Position numbers and translations under genes: made by a program. The notes beneath the pieces were generated by a model. That model ran no database searches, was not told the origin of the DNA, and was given only the letters and a program-made list of their open reading frames with translations. Shown here in pieces: positions 1 through 8,642 of a DNA stretch of 64,000 bases (positions are counted from its first letter, which is position 1; each line of letters starts with the position of its first letter). The stretch is from positions 1 through 64,000 of the forward strand of contig JADGRA010000067.1 in NCBI GenBank assembly GCA_017881265.1, read 5' to 3'. Source of the stretch: Myxococcaceae bacterium (GTDB taxonomy: Bacteria; Myxococcota; Myxococcia; Myxococcales; Myxococcaceae).

Positions 1-288
1 CCTTGGCAGACGGCCGCCGCGGTGGGTGCGGGCGCGGCGCTGGTGGACGTCTCGGGCGACGGCACCCTGCGCCTGGCGGCCAGCGCCGACGCCGCCGTGC
101 CGGCGCACGACAGCGTGCGCCTCCTCCGACTGGATGACGGCGCGCCGGAGGGGGCCGTGGAAGTGCCAGGCCGCATCCTCCAGGTGGCCGCCGCGGCCCT
201 GGACGGCCCCGGCGCCGAAGCGCTGCTTTTGGGCGTCTGGCTTCCGGGCGGCGGCGCGCAGCTGCGGCTGGTGCGGGGGGCGCGGTGA
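1..288 (+). CDS. C-terminal end of an unidentified protein (5' cut by window)
   Basis: The frame is open from base 1, so the first listed start (GTG at 22) is probably internal and the gene begins before the window. The visible ~95 residues are Ala/Gly/Leu-rich with alternating hydrophobic strands (for example DVSGDGTLRLAAS), which could be the edge of a beta-propeller or FG-GAP-like domain, but this is only an impression. Its TGA overlaps the GTG start of the next gene (GTGA), which suggests translational coupling and one transcript with the solute-binding protein and histidine kinase downstream. No function is assigned. Confidence 0.6.
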   Translation, partial: PWQTAAAVGAGAALVDVSGDGTLRLAASADAAVPAHDSVRLLRLDDGAPEGAVEVPGRILQVAAAALDGPGAEALLLGVWLPGGGAQLRLVRGAR

Positions 289-1682
289 AGCCGCCGCTGG
301 GTGCAGCCGCGCTTCTTTTCCTCGGCCTTCTGGCCGGGCCGGCCGCGGGGGCGGCGCGCGCCCGCGACGGCGGCACCCTGGCCGTCGGCCTGGTGGGCCT
401 TGGCCCGCCGGTGGCGGACACCAGCGCGGACAGTCCGGAGGCGGCCAGCGCCCGGGCGCTTTTGGCCCTGCCCCTGTGCCGGTTACGGCCTGGCCCCGTG
501 CCCCTCCTCGCCAGCCTGACGCGCACCAGCGCCGGGCCCCAGGAGGAAGTGCACCTGGTGCCGCTGCCCGGGGCGCGCTTTGCCGACGGCAGCCCGCTGC
601 GCGCCGAGGACGTCGCCGCGTCCTTGCGGGCGCTGGCCCGCGCCGCCAGTCCCTACCTTTCGCTGCTGGCGCCGGTGGCCGACCTGGACGCCGCGCTGCA
701 GGCGGAGGCCCTGTCCCCGGAGGCGGGGCTGCGCCTGCCCCTGGCCTACGCCTGGCCTGACTTGGAAGCCTCGCTGTGCCACCCGGCCTTCACCCCGACG
801 CGGGGCCGCCCGGGCGGCGGGCCAGCCCAGGGGGTGGGCCTGTACGCGCCCGGGGCGGAGGGGCGCCTTTGGGCCGCCCGCGGCGCGCCGCGGGGGCCGC
901 CCTTCCCGGCCGCCCTCGCCTTCTCCCCCCTGCGCGGCCGCGCCGCCGCGCAGGCGCTGCAGCGCGGAGAAGTCCACGCGCTGCTGGGCGAGACAACCGG
1001 GCCCGACGGCGGGCCCCTCCTCTTCGCCACCTACCTGGTGTACCGCCCGGACGCGCTTCCCGCCGGCGCCCGCGCCGCGCTGGAGGCGGTGGACGTGCAG
1101 GCCCTGGTGCGCACGTTTGTGCCCGGACCGGCGGTGGCCCTGCACGCGCTTTTGCCAGACGCCCTGCTGCCGGCTGGCGCGGCGGCCCCGGCCCCCCCCC
1201 GGCCACCGGCGGCTGCGGCCGCCCCCGCCCGCCCCTTCACCCTGGGGTACGAAGTCGGCGTGGCCGACCAGCGTGCGGTGGCAGAAAGGCTGCAAGTGCT
1301 TTTGCATGACAGGGGCTTCCCGGTGCGCCTGCGCGCGGACAGCCGGGCCGCCCTGCTGCAGGCCCGCAGCACAGGCGCGCTGGAGGCGACCCTGGTTTCC
1401 CTGCTGCTGCCGCCCCTTCCGGCCCCCGCCCTGGCACTGGTGCTGGGGCTGGCACAGGACGCAGCCCTGCTGCAGCGCGAATTGCCCGCCCTGGGGCAGG
1501 AAGGGGACGCCTCGGCCCGCGCCGTCCGCGCAGCCCAGCGCGCCCTGGCCCTGGCGGCGCAGGTGCCCGTGCTTCCCCTGTACGTCCGGGGGCTGCGGGC
1601 CGGCGTCGGCGAGGCCCTGGTGGACGCGCGCCGGGACGGCTTCGGGCTGCTGGTGCTGGACGACGCCTGGCTTCTGCGCTGA
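285..1682 (+). CDS. ABC-transporter solute-binding protein, family 5-like (peptide/nickel type)
   Basis: The 465-residue product starts with a Sec signal peptide (MKPPLGAAALLFLGLLAG), so it should be exported. Around residues 95-115 it has the signature of family 5 oligopeptide-binding proteins: a phrase like FADGSPLRAEDVAASLRAL, matching the usual 'F.DG.plta.DV..s'. The rest is poorly conserved and Ala/Pro-rich, with a Pro-rich spacer near residue 300 that is unusual for the fold. No permease or ATPase gene lies beside it, and a histidine kinase follows after 8 bp. It may therefore act as a ligand sensor subunit rather than a transporter component; that is inference. The GTG start overlaps the preceding stop. 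Confidence 0.6.
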   Translation: MKPPLGAAALLFLGLLAGPAAGAARARDGGTLAVGLVGLGPPVADTSADSPEAASARALLALPLCRLRPGPVPLLASLTRTSAGPQEEVHLVPLPGARFADGSPLRAEDVAASLRALARAASPYLSLLAPVADLDAALQAEALSPEAGLRLPLAYAWPDLEASLCHPAFTPTRGRPGGGPAQGVGLYAPGAEGRLWAARGAPRGPPFPAALAFSPLRGRAAAQALQRGEVHALLGETTGPDGGPLLFATYLVYRPDALPAGARAALEAVDVQALVRTFVPGPAVALHALLPDALLPAGAAAPAPPRPPAAAAAPARPFTLGYEVGVADQRAVAERLQVLLHDRGFPVRLRADSRAALLQARSTGALEATLVSLLLPPLPAPALALVLGLAQDAALLQRELPALGQEGDASARAVRAAQRALALAAQVPVLPLYVRGLRAGVGEALVDARRDGFGLLVLDDAWLLR

Positions 1683-1690
1683 AGGGGGGC

Positions 1691-3376
1691 GTGGGCCCCG
1701 CACACCCCATGCGCCTGCGCACGCGACTTTCCCTGGCCTTCGCCGCCCTCGCGGTGCTGCCCCTCCTCGTCTCCGCCCCCTTCGTCGCAAGGCGGCTGCG
1801 GACGACGTTTGACCGCGAGTTGGAACGCCGCGCCGAGTCCGCCGCGGCGCTGGTGACGGCGTCCGCGCAGCGGCTGCGCACGCGGGTGGCGGAGGCGGTG
1901 GCCGCCGCGGCGGCGGACAAGGGCGCCGAGGAACTTGCCCGCGCGCTGCAAGGCCCGGGGCCCCTGCCCCCACCGGACGCCGCGCGCGCCCTGGCCGAGG
2001 GGCGGGGGCTGTCCGTCCTGGCGCTGTTGGACGCCAGCGGCCAGGTGCGCAGCAGCGCCCACTTCCCCGCGCGCGCCGGCGACGTGGACAGGGGGCTGCT
2101 GGCCGCGCTGCAGGCGCCTTCCGGGGTGCCGGTGGTGGCAGACGTGCAGGTGGCCGCGCCGGAGGGGCCGCGCGTCTGGCCGGCGCTTCTGTCCTGTCGC
2201 CCGGTGGAAGGGGTGCCGGGCGCCTTCCTGGTGGGTGGGGTGCTACTGGACGGCGCGCTGGCGGCCGCGCTGTCCGCGGAAAGCGGCGCCGAGGTGGAAG
2301 TCCGCCGGGGCAGCCAGGTGCTGGGCAGCGCCGGGGTGGCCAGCGGCCGGCAGCTGTGGCGGCTGGTGCCGCTGGGGGCAGACGCTGCCGCCGCGGTGGC
2401 GGTGGGCGACGCCGCCTCGGCCGAGGCGGAGGAAGCGCTGCTGCTGGCGCTGGCCCTGGTGGTGGGCGCCGGGCTGCTGCTGTCCGTCGCCTTGGGCGTG
2501 CTGTTGGCCCGGCGCACCACCCGGCCCCTGGAAGCCCTCACCGCCGGCGCGCGGGCGGTGGCCGAAGGCAAGCTGCAGACGCGCGTGGAGGGGACGGCGC
2601 CGGGGGAGGTGGGCCTTCTGGTGGAGGCCTTCAACTACATGACGGCACAGCTGTCGGCCACCACCACGGCGCTGGTGAAGGCGGAACGGGTGGCGGCCTG
2701 GGAGGAGGTAGCACGGGGACTGGCGCACGAGTTGAAGAACCCCCTCACGCCGCTGCAGACGGCCCTGGAGACGCTGGGCGCGGCGCAGGCGGCGGGCAGC
2801 CCGCGGTTTGCGGACTTGTTCCGCGAGGCGGCGCCGGCCATGCGCGAGGAGGTGGAACGCCTGAAGCGCACGGTGGACGCCTTCGCCCGCTTCGCCCGGC
2901 TTCCGCCGTCCAGCCCGTCGCCCGTGGACCTGGGGGCTTGGGCCGAGCAGGCCCTCGCCCTGGACGCCGCCTCGCCCGCCGTCGCCCGGGAGACGTCGCT
3001 GGCCAAAGGCCTCACTGTCCGGGCGGACCGGGACCAGCTGGCGCAGGTGCTGCACAACCTGTTGCGCAATGCCGAGGAGGCGCAAGCCGGCCGCGCACCT
3101 TGGGTGGCGGTACGGGTGCGGGCGGAGGGGCCGTGGGCCCTTCTGGAAGTAGAGGACGCCGGCCCGGGCGTCCGGGAGGAGGAGGCCGAGTCGCTGTTTG
3201 CCCCCGGCTTCAGCAAGAAGCCCGGCGGCACCGGCCTCGGCCTGGCCATTGCCCGGAGGATTGCGACGGAACATGGCGGCAGCCTGGAGGTGGTGCGCGG
3301 CGGCCGCGGCGGCGCAGTTTTCCGGCTGCGCCTGCCCTTGCTGGCGGATGGGCACGGGCCCGCGGCCCCGCGCTAG
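1691..3376 (+). CDS. Sensor histidine kinase with HAMP domain (NtrY-like)
   Basis: A 561-residue membrane kinase. It has TM1 at about 11-32, a ~215-residue periplasmic sensor region, TM2 at about 250-273 and a HAMP domain to about 325. The dimerisation/phosphoacceptor box GLAHELKNPLTP places the phosphorylated His at 346. The ATPase domain has N box NLLRNAEEAQ, G1 box EDAGPGV and G2 box GGTGLGLAIARRIA. The arrangement is that of NtrY-type kinases. No response regulator is adjacent, so the partner is probably encoded elsewhere. Start choice is open: GTG 1691 sits right after a G-rich stretch, and ATG 1709 is an alternative. Its TAG shares the CTAG tetranucleotide with the opposing gene. Confidence 0.88.
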   Translation: MGPAHPMRLRTRLSLAFAALAVLPLLVSAPFVARRLRTTFDRELERRAESAAALVTASAQRLRTRVAEAVAAAAADKGAEELARALQGPGPLPPPDAARALAEGRGLSVLALLDASGQVRSSAHFPARAGDVDRGLLAALQAPSGVPVVADVQVAAPEGPRVWPALLSCRPVEGVPGAFLVGGVLLDGALAAALSAESGAEVEVRRGSQVLGSAGVASGRQLWRLVPLGADAAAAVAVGDAASAEAEEALLLALALVVGAGLLLSVALGVLLARRTTRPLEALTAGARAVAEGKLQTRVEGTAPGEVGLLVEAFNYMTAQLSATTTALVKAERVAAWEEVARGLAHELKNPLTPLQTALETLGAAQAAGSPRFADLFREAAPAMREEVERLKRTVDAFARFARLPPSSPSPVDLGAWAEQALALDAASPAVARETSLAKGLTVRADRDQLAQVLHNLLRNAEEAQAGRAPWVAVRVRAEGPWALLEVEDAGPGVREEEAESLFAPGFSKKPGGTGLGLAIARRIATEHGGSLEVVRGGRGGAVFRLRLPLLADGHGPAAPR

Positions 3377-5172
3377 TCCTTCACCGGGGTGGCCTTGAGG
3401 GCGGCCTTCCCGTCCTTCACGTACACGCTGAAGCGCACCGTGCGGCAGGCGTACTTGGTGATGAGCTGGTCGCGATTCTTCCGCAGCTTCTGGGCAAACC
3501 TTTCGTAGGTGAGGCCGTCGGCGGACTCGCCGCACTCCTGCCGCTGGGCGACGAAGTCCTGGTACACGTCCTGGAAATGTTCCTCGTCCGGTGCCGACGT
3601 CGCCGCCAGCTGCCGCGGCCGGGGGACGGGCGTCGTCACCGGGCGGGCCGCCTGCAGCAACTCCGGTGGGATGTCCGCCACCCGCGTGGTGTCCGGGATG
3701 GCGTTGGCCAGCGGCCCGACCGCGCCGAAGCCAGAGGGCGGCGCGTTGAAGTCGGGCAATTCCGGAATGGGGTAGGCCGTCGTCGGCTGGTGGTCCGAGT
3801 CAAGGGGCGGCGGGGGCGGCGCGGCGCGCGCGCCGGGGAAACGGCCGCCAATGGGGGCCGAGGGGGTCCGCTGCATGGAGGCGGAGGGCAGCGGCGTGCG
3901 CGGGGGGGGCGGCGGCGGCATGGCGTCCAGCAAGGCGGAGAGGTCCTCCACCGGCGGTGGCGGGGGCAGCCGGGACAGGGGGACAGGCGGCGGCTCGAAG
4001 TCCAGGACGGCGCCGCCCAGTGCCGCCGGCGCCGCGTCGAAGACGGAGGACGCCCGGGCCGCGGCCGGCAGGGGCGCCGGCGGCAGCGGTGCGGGCGACG
4101 CCTCCGCCACGGACGGTGCCGGGGCCGGCTCCAGGGCGCGCACCGGCACCACCGGCCGGGGGGGAGGGGTGGTGCGGCGCGGGGGAGGCAGCGTGTCCTC
4201 GTCCGGGCGCGGCGCGCGCGCAGGCTGGTTGCGACTCGTCCAGGCCACAGCGGCCACCAGCAGCAGCGCCAGCCCGGTGATGCAGCTGAGGGCGAAGCGC
4301 TGCGTGTCGGCCAGGGTGGACATGAAGGGTTCCAGGTTGGCCACCGCCAGCACCTCCACCGGCTGGCCAGGGAGGCTGCGGCGGACGGCGACGCGCAGGG
4401 CCGGCTCCCCGCCGGACGTCCACAGGGGCAGCTTCAGCGGACCCAGCGCGCCGGCGCTTCCGCGCACCGCCGCGGCATTCTTCCCCACCGGCGTCTCCCG
4501 AAGCGCCGCCGGCAGCACGGCGCGGTCCGGCCCGCCGGAGGCCACCAGCTTCCCGGACGTGACGAAGCCCACCGCGGCCAGGCCCAGTTCCAGCGACACC
4601 TGGTCCGCCGTGCTGTCGGGAAGCAGCGGCCCACCCACCACCAGCGTGCCCAGCGCATGGGCGTCCTTGTCGGAGCCCGTCAGCGGGACGCTGAAGAACA
4701 AGTCATAGGCGCCGTAGGCGTCGCGCGTCTGCCCGTCGCTGCCGGCACCGGCCAGCACGTCCACCTCCACGCCGGACAGGCCCGGGCCCGGGCTGTCCGC
4801 CCCGTGGACGTAGCTGCCACCCGCGTCGGCGCGCACCCCCAGGACGAGGGCACCCCGCAGCCCGGTGGAGACGGCGTCCTGGGCCACCCGGCGCACCGCC
4901 CCCATGCGTTCGGCGGCCAATTCGGACTTGCCGGCGCGCAGCGCCTCCAGCGTGCCCCAGGTGGCGGGCGAGGCGGACAGGCGCAAGGTGAGGGCTTGCA
5001 ATTCCGCCCGCCGCGCCGCCACCCGCACCGCGACGGCGTCCACGGCACGCGCGGCGTAGGCCGCGGCCTGCTGCTCGGCCTGAGCGCTTTGGGAGGAGGC
5101 GGAGATGGACAGCTCAGCGAGCCAGAGCACCAGCGCCGGCAACGCGAAGAGCAACGGCCAAAGGCGGGGCAT
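3373..5172 (-). CDS. MXAN_5187-like membrane protein
   Basis: A 599-residue protein with an N-terminal membrane anchor (about 4-24), a ~260-residue extracytoplasmic region that looks like a double-Cache-type sensor, and a second membrane segment near 288-308 (CITGLALLLVAAVAW). A long Pro-rich cytoplasmic linker follows (about 315-500), then a compact charged C-terminal domain (about 515-599) with the phrases FQDVYQDFVAQRQEC and YERFAQKLRKNRDQL. That C-terminal domain matches my recollection of the MXAN_5187 family, known only from myxobacteria; its biochemical role is not known to me. In M. xanthus the sigA locus tag lies close by number, which fits the order here. Its stop overlaps the histidine kinase stop by four bases. 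Confidence 0.65.
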   Translation of the reverse strand: MPRLWPLLFALPALVLWLAELSISASSQSAQAEQQAAAYAARAVDAVAVRVAARRAELQALTLRLSASPATWGTLEALRAGKSELAAERMGAVRRVAQDAVSTGLRGALVLGVRADAGGSYVHGADSPGPGLSGVEVDVLAGAGSDGQTRDAYGAYDLFFSVPLTGSDKDAHALGTLVVGGPLLPDSTADQVSLELGLAAVGFVTSGKLVASGGPDRAVLPAALRETPVGKNAAAVRGSAGALGPLKLPLWTSGGEPALRVAVRRSLPGQPVEVLAVANLEPFMSTLADTQRFALSCITGLALLLVAAVAWTSRNQPARAPRPDEDTLPPPRRTTPPPRPVVPVRALEPAPAPSVAEASPAPLPPAPLPAAARASSVFDAAPAALGGAVLDFEPPPVPLSRLPPPPPVEDLSALLDAMPPPPPPRTPLPSASMQRTPSAPIGGRFPGARAAPPPPPLDSDHQPTTAYPIPELPDFNAPPSGFGAVGPLANAIPDTTRVADIPPELLQAARPVTTPVPRPRQLAATSAPDEEHFQDVYQDFVAQRQECGESADGLTYERFAQKLRKNRDQLITKYACRTVRFSVYVKDGKAALKATPVKD

Positions 5173-5291
5173 CGCCTTCCTTTGTCGAGGCGGAAGAAAT
5201 GCCTAGTAAACGTGGGCTTATACGCGTGCCGCCCAACCTCGGACAAGCGCCCCTTCGGCGGCGACGCCCGGGCTGCGACGGGCGAGAGGCG

Positions 5292-5645
5292 CTACGTCTC
5301 CTCCACCGGGAGGTCCGCCAGGGCGGCCCCGCCCGCGTGGTGGTGGTGCTTGTCCAGCCAGCGCTTGGCCGCACGTTCCAGGCGGTCGCACGCCCCCACC
5401 ACCGCCTTGCGCACGTCGTCGGACGTCTCCTCCACGTGAATGGCCGGCACCCCCGGCACGCGCAAGGTGACGCGCGCGGACTGGTCCACCCCGCCCTTGG
5501 CGGTGTTGGTGTCCACCAGGTGCACCTCCACCGCCACCGCCTGCTGCTGGAAAATGCGCCCGAGTGCCCGCTCCAGGTGCACCTCGACGAAGCTTCTCAG
5601 CGACTCGTCCACCTCCACGTGGACGCCTCGAACAAGCAGTTGCAT
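5292..5645 (-). CDS. hpf: Ribosome hibernation factor, HPF/RaiA (S30AE) family
   Basis: A 117-residue short-form hibernation factor. The N-terminal phrase LLVRGVHVEVDESLRSFVEVHLERALGRI matches the beta-alpha start of the S30AE domain that occupies the mRNA/tRNA channel of the 30S subunit in resting cells. The C-terminal half ends in a positively charged helix (DRLERAAKRWLDKH) and lacks the dimerising tail of long-form HPF. Two in-frame ATGs are six bases apart. The second (5645) is preferred because AGAAGGG then lies six bases upstream; with the first there would be no gap. It is divergent from the DUF2007 gene. Confidence 0.8.
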   Translation of the reverse strand: MQLLVRGVHVEVDESLRSFVEVHLERALGRIFQQQAVAVEVHLVDTNTAKGGVDQSARVTLRVPGVPAIHVEETSDDVRKAVVGACDRLERAAKRWLDKHHHHAGGAALADLPVEET

Positions 5646-5732
5646 GCGCATCCCTTCTGTCCACCCGCACCACAAGCGGCAGGACGCTGACAGCCAGTAT
5701 GCGCCAAAGCCCGGGGCGGTGCCCTGCCTGAC

Positions 5733-5749
5733 GGCACGCCGGGCGTGCC
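5733..5749. repeat. Perfect short palindrome between hpf and the DUF2007 gene
   Basis: GGCACGCC and GGCGTGCC are perfect inverted 8-base arms around a single G. They lie in the divergent intergenic region about 50 bp before the DUF2007 start. It could be an operator or an RNA hairpin; no T-tract follows. Confidence 0.4.
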
Positions 5750-5798
5750 CATCCTGGGGCCCACCCATGCCCCCGGCCCTGCTAGGCTGCACAGCACC

Positions 5799-6098
5799 AT
5801 GGCCGAGGACAAACGCCGCTTCACCCGCATTGCCCAGGTGGATGACCCGCTGACGCTGGAGACCTACAAGCACGTCCTGCAAGCGGCCCACATTCCGGTG
5901 CTGTCCCTGGACGACGGCGGCATGGTGGGCGGTATTACCGACGGTTTCGGGGGCCGGCTGTATGAAATTCAGGTGCCGGAGGAGTTGGCGGCCAAGGCCA
6001 CCAAGCTTCTGACGGAGGAACAGGCCCGCCTGGAGGCCTCCGCGGAGGAAGCGGGCAAGGCCGCCGAGCGCGAGGAAGCCGAGGGCGAGCGCCACTAA
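5799..6098 (+). CDS. DUF2007-family small protein (putative signal-transducing protein)
   Basis: A 99-residue protein starting MAEDKRRFTRIAQVDDPLTLETYK. The early phrase 'a.vddpleA.iyk..Leaa.Ip.l' and the later 'yeI.Vpeel..kA..lL' are the DUF2007 pattern, a small alpha/beta fold with no established biochemical role. The C-terminus is a Glu/Ala-rich helix. The ORF-track start at 5745 adds a Pro-rich leader that does not look native, so ATG 5799 was chosen. Its TAA overlaps the stop of the opposing DUF1460 gene as CTAA. Confidence 0.7.
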   Translation: MAEDKRRFTRIAQVDDPLTLETYKHVLQAAHIPVLSLDDGGMVGGITDGFGGRLYEIQVPEELAAKATKLLTEEQARLEASAEEAGKAAEREEAEGERH

Positions 6099-6949
6099 GG
6101 CGCCCGCTGTGGCCCGGCCTCGGCCTGGGCCCCCGGCTCCTGCAGCTGCCAGAGGCTGATGCCCACCAGCTTCCAGCCCAGGCTGGCCTGGCGGGCGAGG
6201 AAGTGTCCCAGCTCCTCGTCCACCACCGCCCTTTGGCCGACACTGGTGGCATGCCGCAGGTAGGTGTGCCCGCCGTCCTGGACGACGAGGCCGAGGTGAC
6301 TGACGCGTGTGACGCGCGAAGGGCTGTCCTCCCGCACCACCAGCAGCAGCGTGCCGCTAGGAAACTGGCCCGCGTGCGCCCCGACGTGCGGCAGCGGAAG
6401 CAGCCCGAAGCCGTAGTGGCCCGTCGCGTGGACGGACGCGGGCAGGGCCAGGGCGCGCGCTTCCGGGGACTGCCAGGACGCCTCGCCCAGCACCTTCTCC
6501 GCACTCACCGCGTCCGCGCCGCCCAAGGCGAGGGTGACGTCCCGGGCGAAGCCGGCGCGGGCGTTGGCCGGAAGCCAGTCCGCCTCCATCAAGTGGTTGC
6601 GCGTTTCATAGCCGACGCGGCCGTCCCGGTAGCGGATGGCGTCCAGCCGGGGCAGCACCTCCTCGGGCCGGTGGGCCAACGCCAGCGCCAGCGACTCCTC
6701 GACGAAGGTGACGCAGTCCACCCTGTCCCAGCGCAGCCGCGGGTCCGCGTCGAAGCCCGTCCCTTCCCCCAGCGGCGAGAGGCCATAGGGCGTGCCGAGG
6801 AAGCGCGCGGAGGCGGCCAGCAGCCGCGCTTCAAAGGGCAGCGGCTGCAGTTCCGCCAGCGCCTTGGTGCGCCCGGCGTCGTCCAGCGCCTCCCAGCGCA
6901 CCGGCGCGGCGGTCACAAGCAGCAGGAGGAGGGCGGCGGGAGGGGACAA
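6095..6949 (-). CDS. DUF1460 (amidase-like, NlpC/P60-related) secreted protein
   Basis: A 284-residue protein with a hydrophobic N-terminal signal (SPPAALLLLLVTAAPV). A conserved block follows: FLGTPYGLSPLGEG near 50 and the nucleophile region RVDCVTFVEESLALA near 78, which is the DUF1460 Cys box. Later come GHYGFG and a C-terminal region with HFLARQ. The family is thought to act on the cell wall or muropeptides, as N-acetylmuramoyl-L-alanine amidase-like enzymes. The TTG start at 6949 is the first in-frame option; no strong ribosome-binding site was seen, so the start could move. It is convergent with the DUF2007 gene, sharing four stop-codon bases. Confidence 0.7.
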   Translation of the reverse strand: MSPPAALLLLLVTAAPVRWEALDDAGRTKALAELQPLPFEARLLAASARFLGTPYGLSPLGEGTGFDADPRLRWDRVDCVTFVEESLALALAHRPEEVLPRLDAIRYRDGRVGYETRNHLMEADWLPANARAGFARDVTLALGGADAVSAEKVLGEASWQSPEARALALPASVHATGHYGFGLLPLPHVGAHAGQFPSGTLLLVVREDSPSRVTRVSHLGLVVQDGGHTYLRHATSVGQRAVVDEELGHFLARQASLGWKLVGISLWQLQEPGAQAEAGPQRAP

Positions 6950-7016
6950 GCGACAGCGGCCAGCATGCGGCGGCCGGCGCAGCCGTGTCCACTTCGCGTG
7001 CCGCCCCCTTTTTTGC

Positions 7017-8438
7017 TTAGCGGCCGACGTCGGCCGCGCAGCGCTGCAGCAGGGCCCACACCGCGTCCACGTCCGGCTGGGCCGTGTCCAGCGCGCCGAT
7101 GGAGATGCGGATGAGGCGCCGCCCCTTCACCACCGCCGGGGTGACGTAGGCCTCCCCGGTGGCGTTGACGGCCTCCGCCAGCGCCAGGTTGTGGGCGTCC
7201 TCCTCGGCCGCACTGGCCCCGGGCAGAAGGTGGCGCACGCACACCGTCTGCAGCGGGACGGGCGCACAGCGTTCCCACCCAGGCGCCGCGTCCACCCGCG
7301 CGGCCAGGCCCTGGGCCAGCGCGACGTCGCGGCGCACGGCCGCGCGCAGCCCGTCGGCGCCCAGGCTGTGCAGCACAAACCACACCTTCAGCGCGCGGAA
7401 GCGGCGCCCCAGGGGAATGCCCCAGTCCCGGAAATTCTTCACCTCGGCGTCGGCCTTGGTGCGCAGGTAACTCGGGTGGGTGGACATGACGCTGAGGAGG
7501 TGGCCCACGTCCCGGACGAAGTAGGCCGTGCAGTCGAAGCCCACCCCCATCCACTTGTGGGGGTTGAAGACGACGCTGTCCGCCGCCTCCACGCCGGCCC
7601 ACATCCAGCGCAATTCCGGGCACACCATGGCGGTGCCGGCCATCGCCGCGTCCACGTGCAGCCACAAGGCATGCCGGCGGGCCACCTCGGCCACCGCCGC
7701 CACCGGGTCCATCGCAGTGGTGGACGTGGTGCCAGTGGTGGCCACCACCGCGCAAGGCTGGAGGCCGGCTGCGACGTCCGCCTGGACGGCGGACGCGAGC
7801 GCCTCCACCTGCAGCGCGTGCGCCGCGTCGGTGGGAAGGAAGCGCACGTAGTCCCGGCCGAAGCCGGCCAGCAGCGCCGCCTTCTCCACGCTGCTGTGGG
7901 CCATCTCGGACGTGTAGACGACGAGGGGCGCGTGGGCCTGCTGCAGCCCGCCGCGGCACAGGGCCAGCCCGGTGGACTTCTCCCGCGCGCACAAAAGCGC
8001 CACCAGCGTCGCGGTGCTGGCCGTGTCCTGCAGCACGCCCGAGAAGGCCAGCGGCAGGCCGAGCAGCTGCCGCAGCCACTCCAGCATGACTTCCTCCACC
8101 TCGGTGGCGGCCGGGCTGGTTTGCCAGGACATGCCTTGGGCCCCCAGCCCTGCACAGACGAGGTCCGCCAGCACCGAGGCCAGGTGCGTCTTGCTGGGGA
8201 AGTAGGCGAAGAAGCGCGGGTGGTTCCAGTGGGTGATGCCGGGCAGCACCACGCTGTCCAGAAGCGGCAGCAGCGCCTGCAGCGCCCCGGGGGCCTCCGG
8301 CGGGGTGGCCGGCAGCTGCGCGCGGATGTCCCCCGGGCGCACGGCGGACATGACGGGAAGGCCGGGCAAGTCCTCGCGGTAGCGCGCCACCCACTCCACC
8401 AGCGCATGGCCCAGCTCTCGGAATTCGTCAGGCGTCAC
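7017..8438 (-). CDS. PLP-dependent group II decarboxylase (aromatic-L-amino-acid decarboxylase family)
   Basis: A 473-residue enzyme of the expected family length. The N-terminus TPDEFRELGHALVEWVARY is the canonical opening of this family. It continues with HWNHPRFFAYFPS, then TTGTTSTTAMDP and HVDAAMAGTA for cofactor contacts. Lys295 in NPHKWMGVGFDC should form the Schiff base with PLP. These enzymes convert aromatic amino acids such as Phe, Tyr, Trp or DOPA to amines in the cytoplasm; substrate cannot be read here. The ORF track extends it to 874 residues, but the added part is antisense to the GAF gene. GTG 8438 fits the family start, although no clear ribosome-binding site precedes it. It is divergent from the GAF gene. 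Confidence 0.85.
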   Translation of the reverse strand: MTPDEFRELGHALVEWVARYREDLPGLPVMSAVRPGDIRAQLPATPPEAPGALQALLPLLDSVVLPGITHWNHPRFFAYFPSKTHLASVLADLVCAGLGAQGMSWQTSPAATEVEEVMLEWLRQLLGLPLAFSGVLQDTASTATLVALLCAREKSTGLALCRGGLQQAHAPLVVYTSEMAHSSVEKAALLAGFGRDYVRFLPTDAAHALQVEALASAVQADVAAGLQPCAVVATTGTTSTTAMDPVAAVAEVARRHALWLHVDAAMAGTAMVCPELRWMWAGVEAADSVVFNPHKWMGVGFDCTAYFVRDVGHLLSVMSTHPSYLRTKADAEVKNFRDWGIPLGRRFRALKVWFVLHSLGADGLRAAVRRDVALAQGLAARVDAAPGWERCAPVPLQTVCVRHLLPGASAAEEDAHNLALAEAVNATGEAYVTPAVVKGRRLIRISIGALDTAQPDVDAVWALLQRCAADVGR

Positions 8439-8642
8439 GTGCGGAAGGGGGCCCCCAAAGGGGGGCCAGGCGGCGGGTGGGCGCCCCGCACTCTGCCATG
8501 GTTGGGCAAGGACGGGCCCCTGCTCCCCGTCCCCCGCGGCGAGGCGGTGCGTCAAGACGGGGAAGTTGTCCGCGACCGCGGCGCGGGGGCTGCTACACTC
8601 CCCTTTCTGGCGGCCAGGGCCCAGGCGCCGTGAGGTGAGAGG

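Noticed and set aside
2356-5439. 1027-residue + strand ORF
   Set aside because: It is a GC-rich shadow crossing the histidine kinase and the antisense of the MXAN_5187-like gene; composition is Gly/Arg/Ala-rich without domains.
6792-8633. 613-residue + ORF rich in His, Arg and Gln
   Set aside because: Shadow of the DUF1460 and decarboxylase genes on the other strand; no domain similarity.
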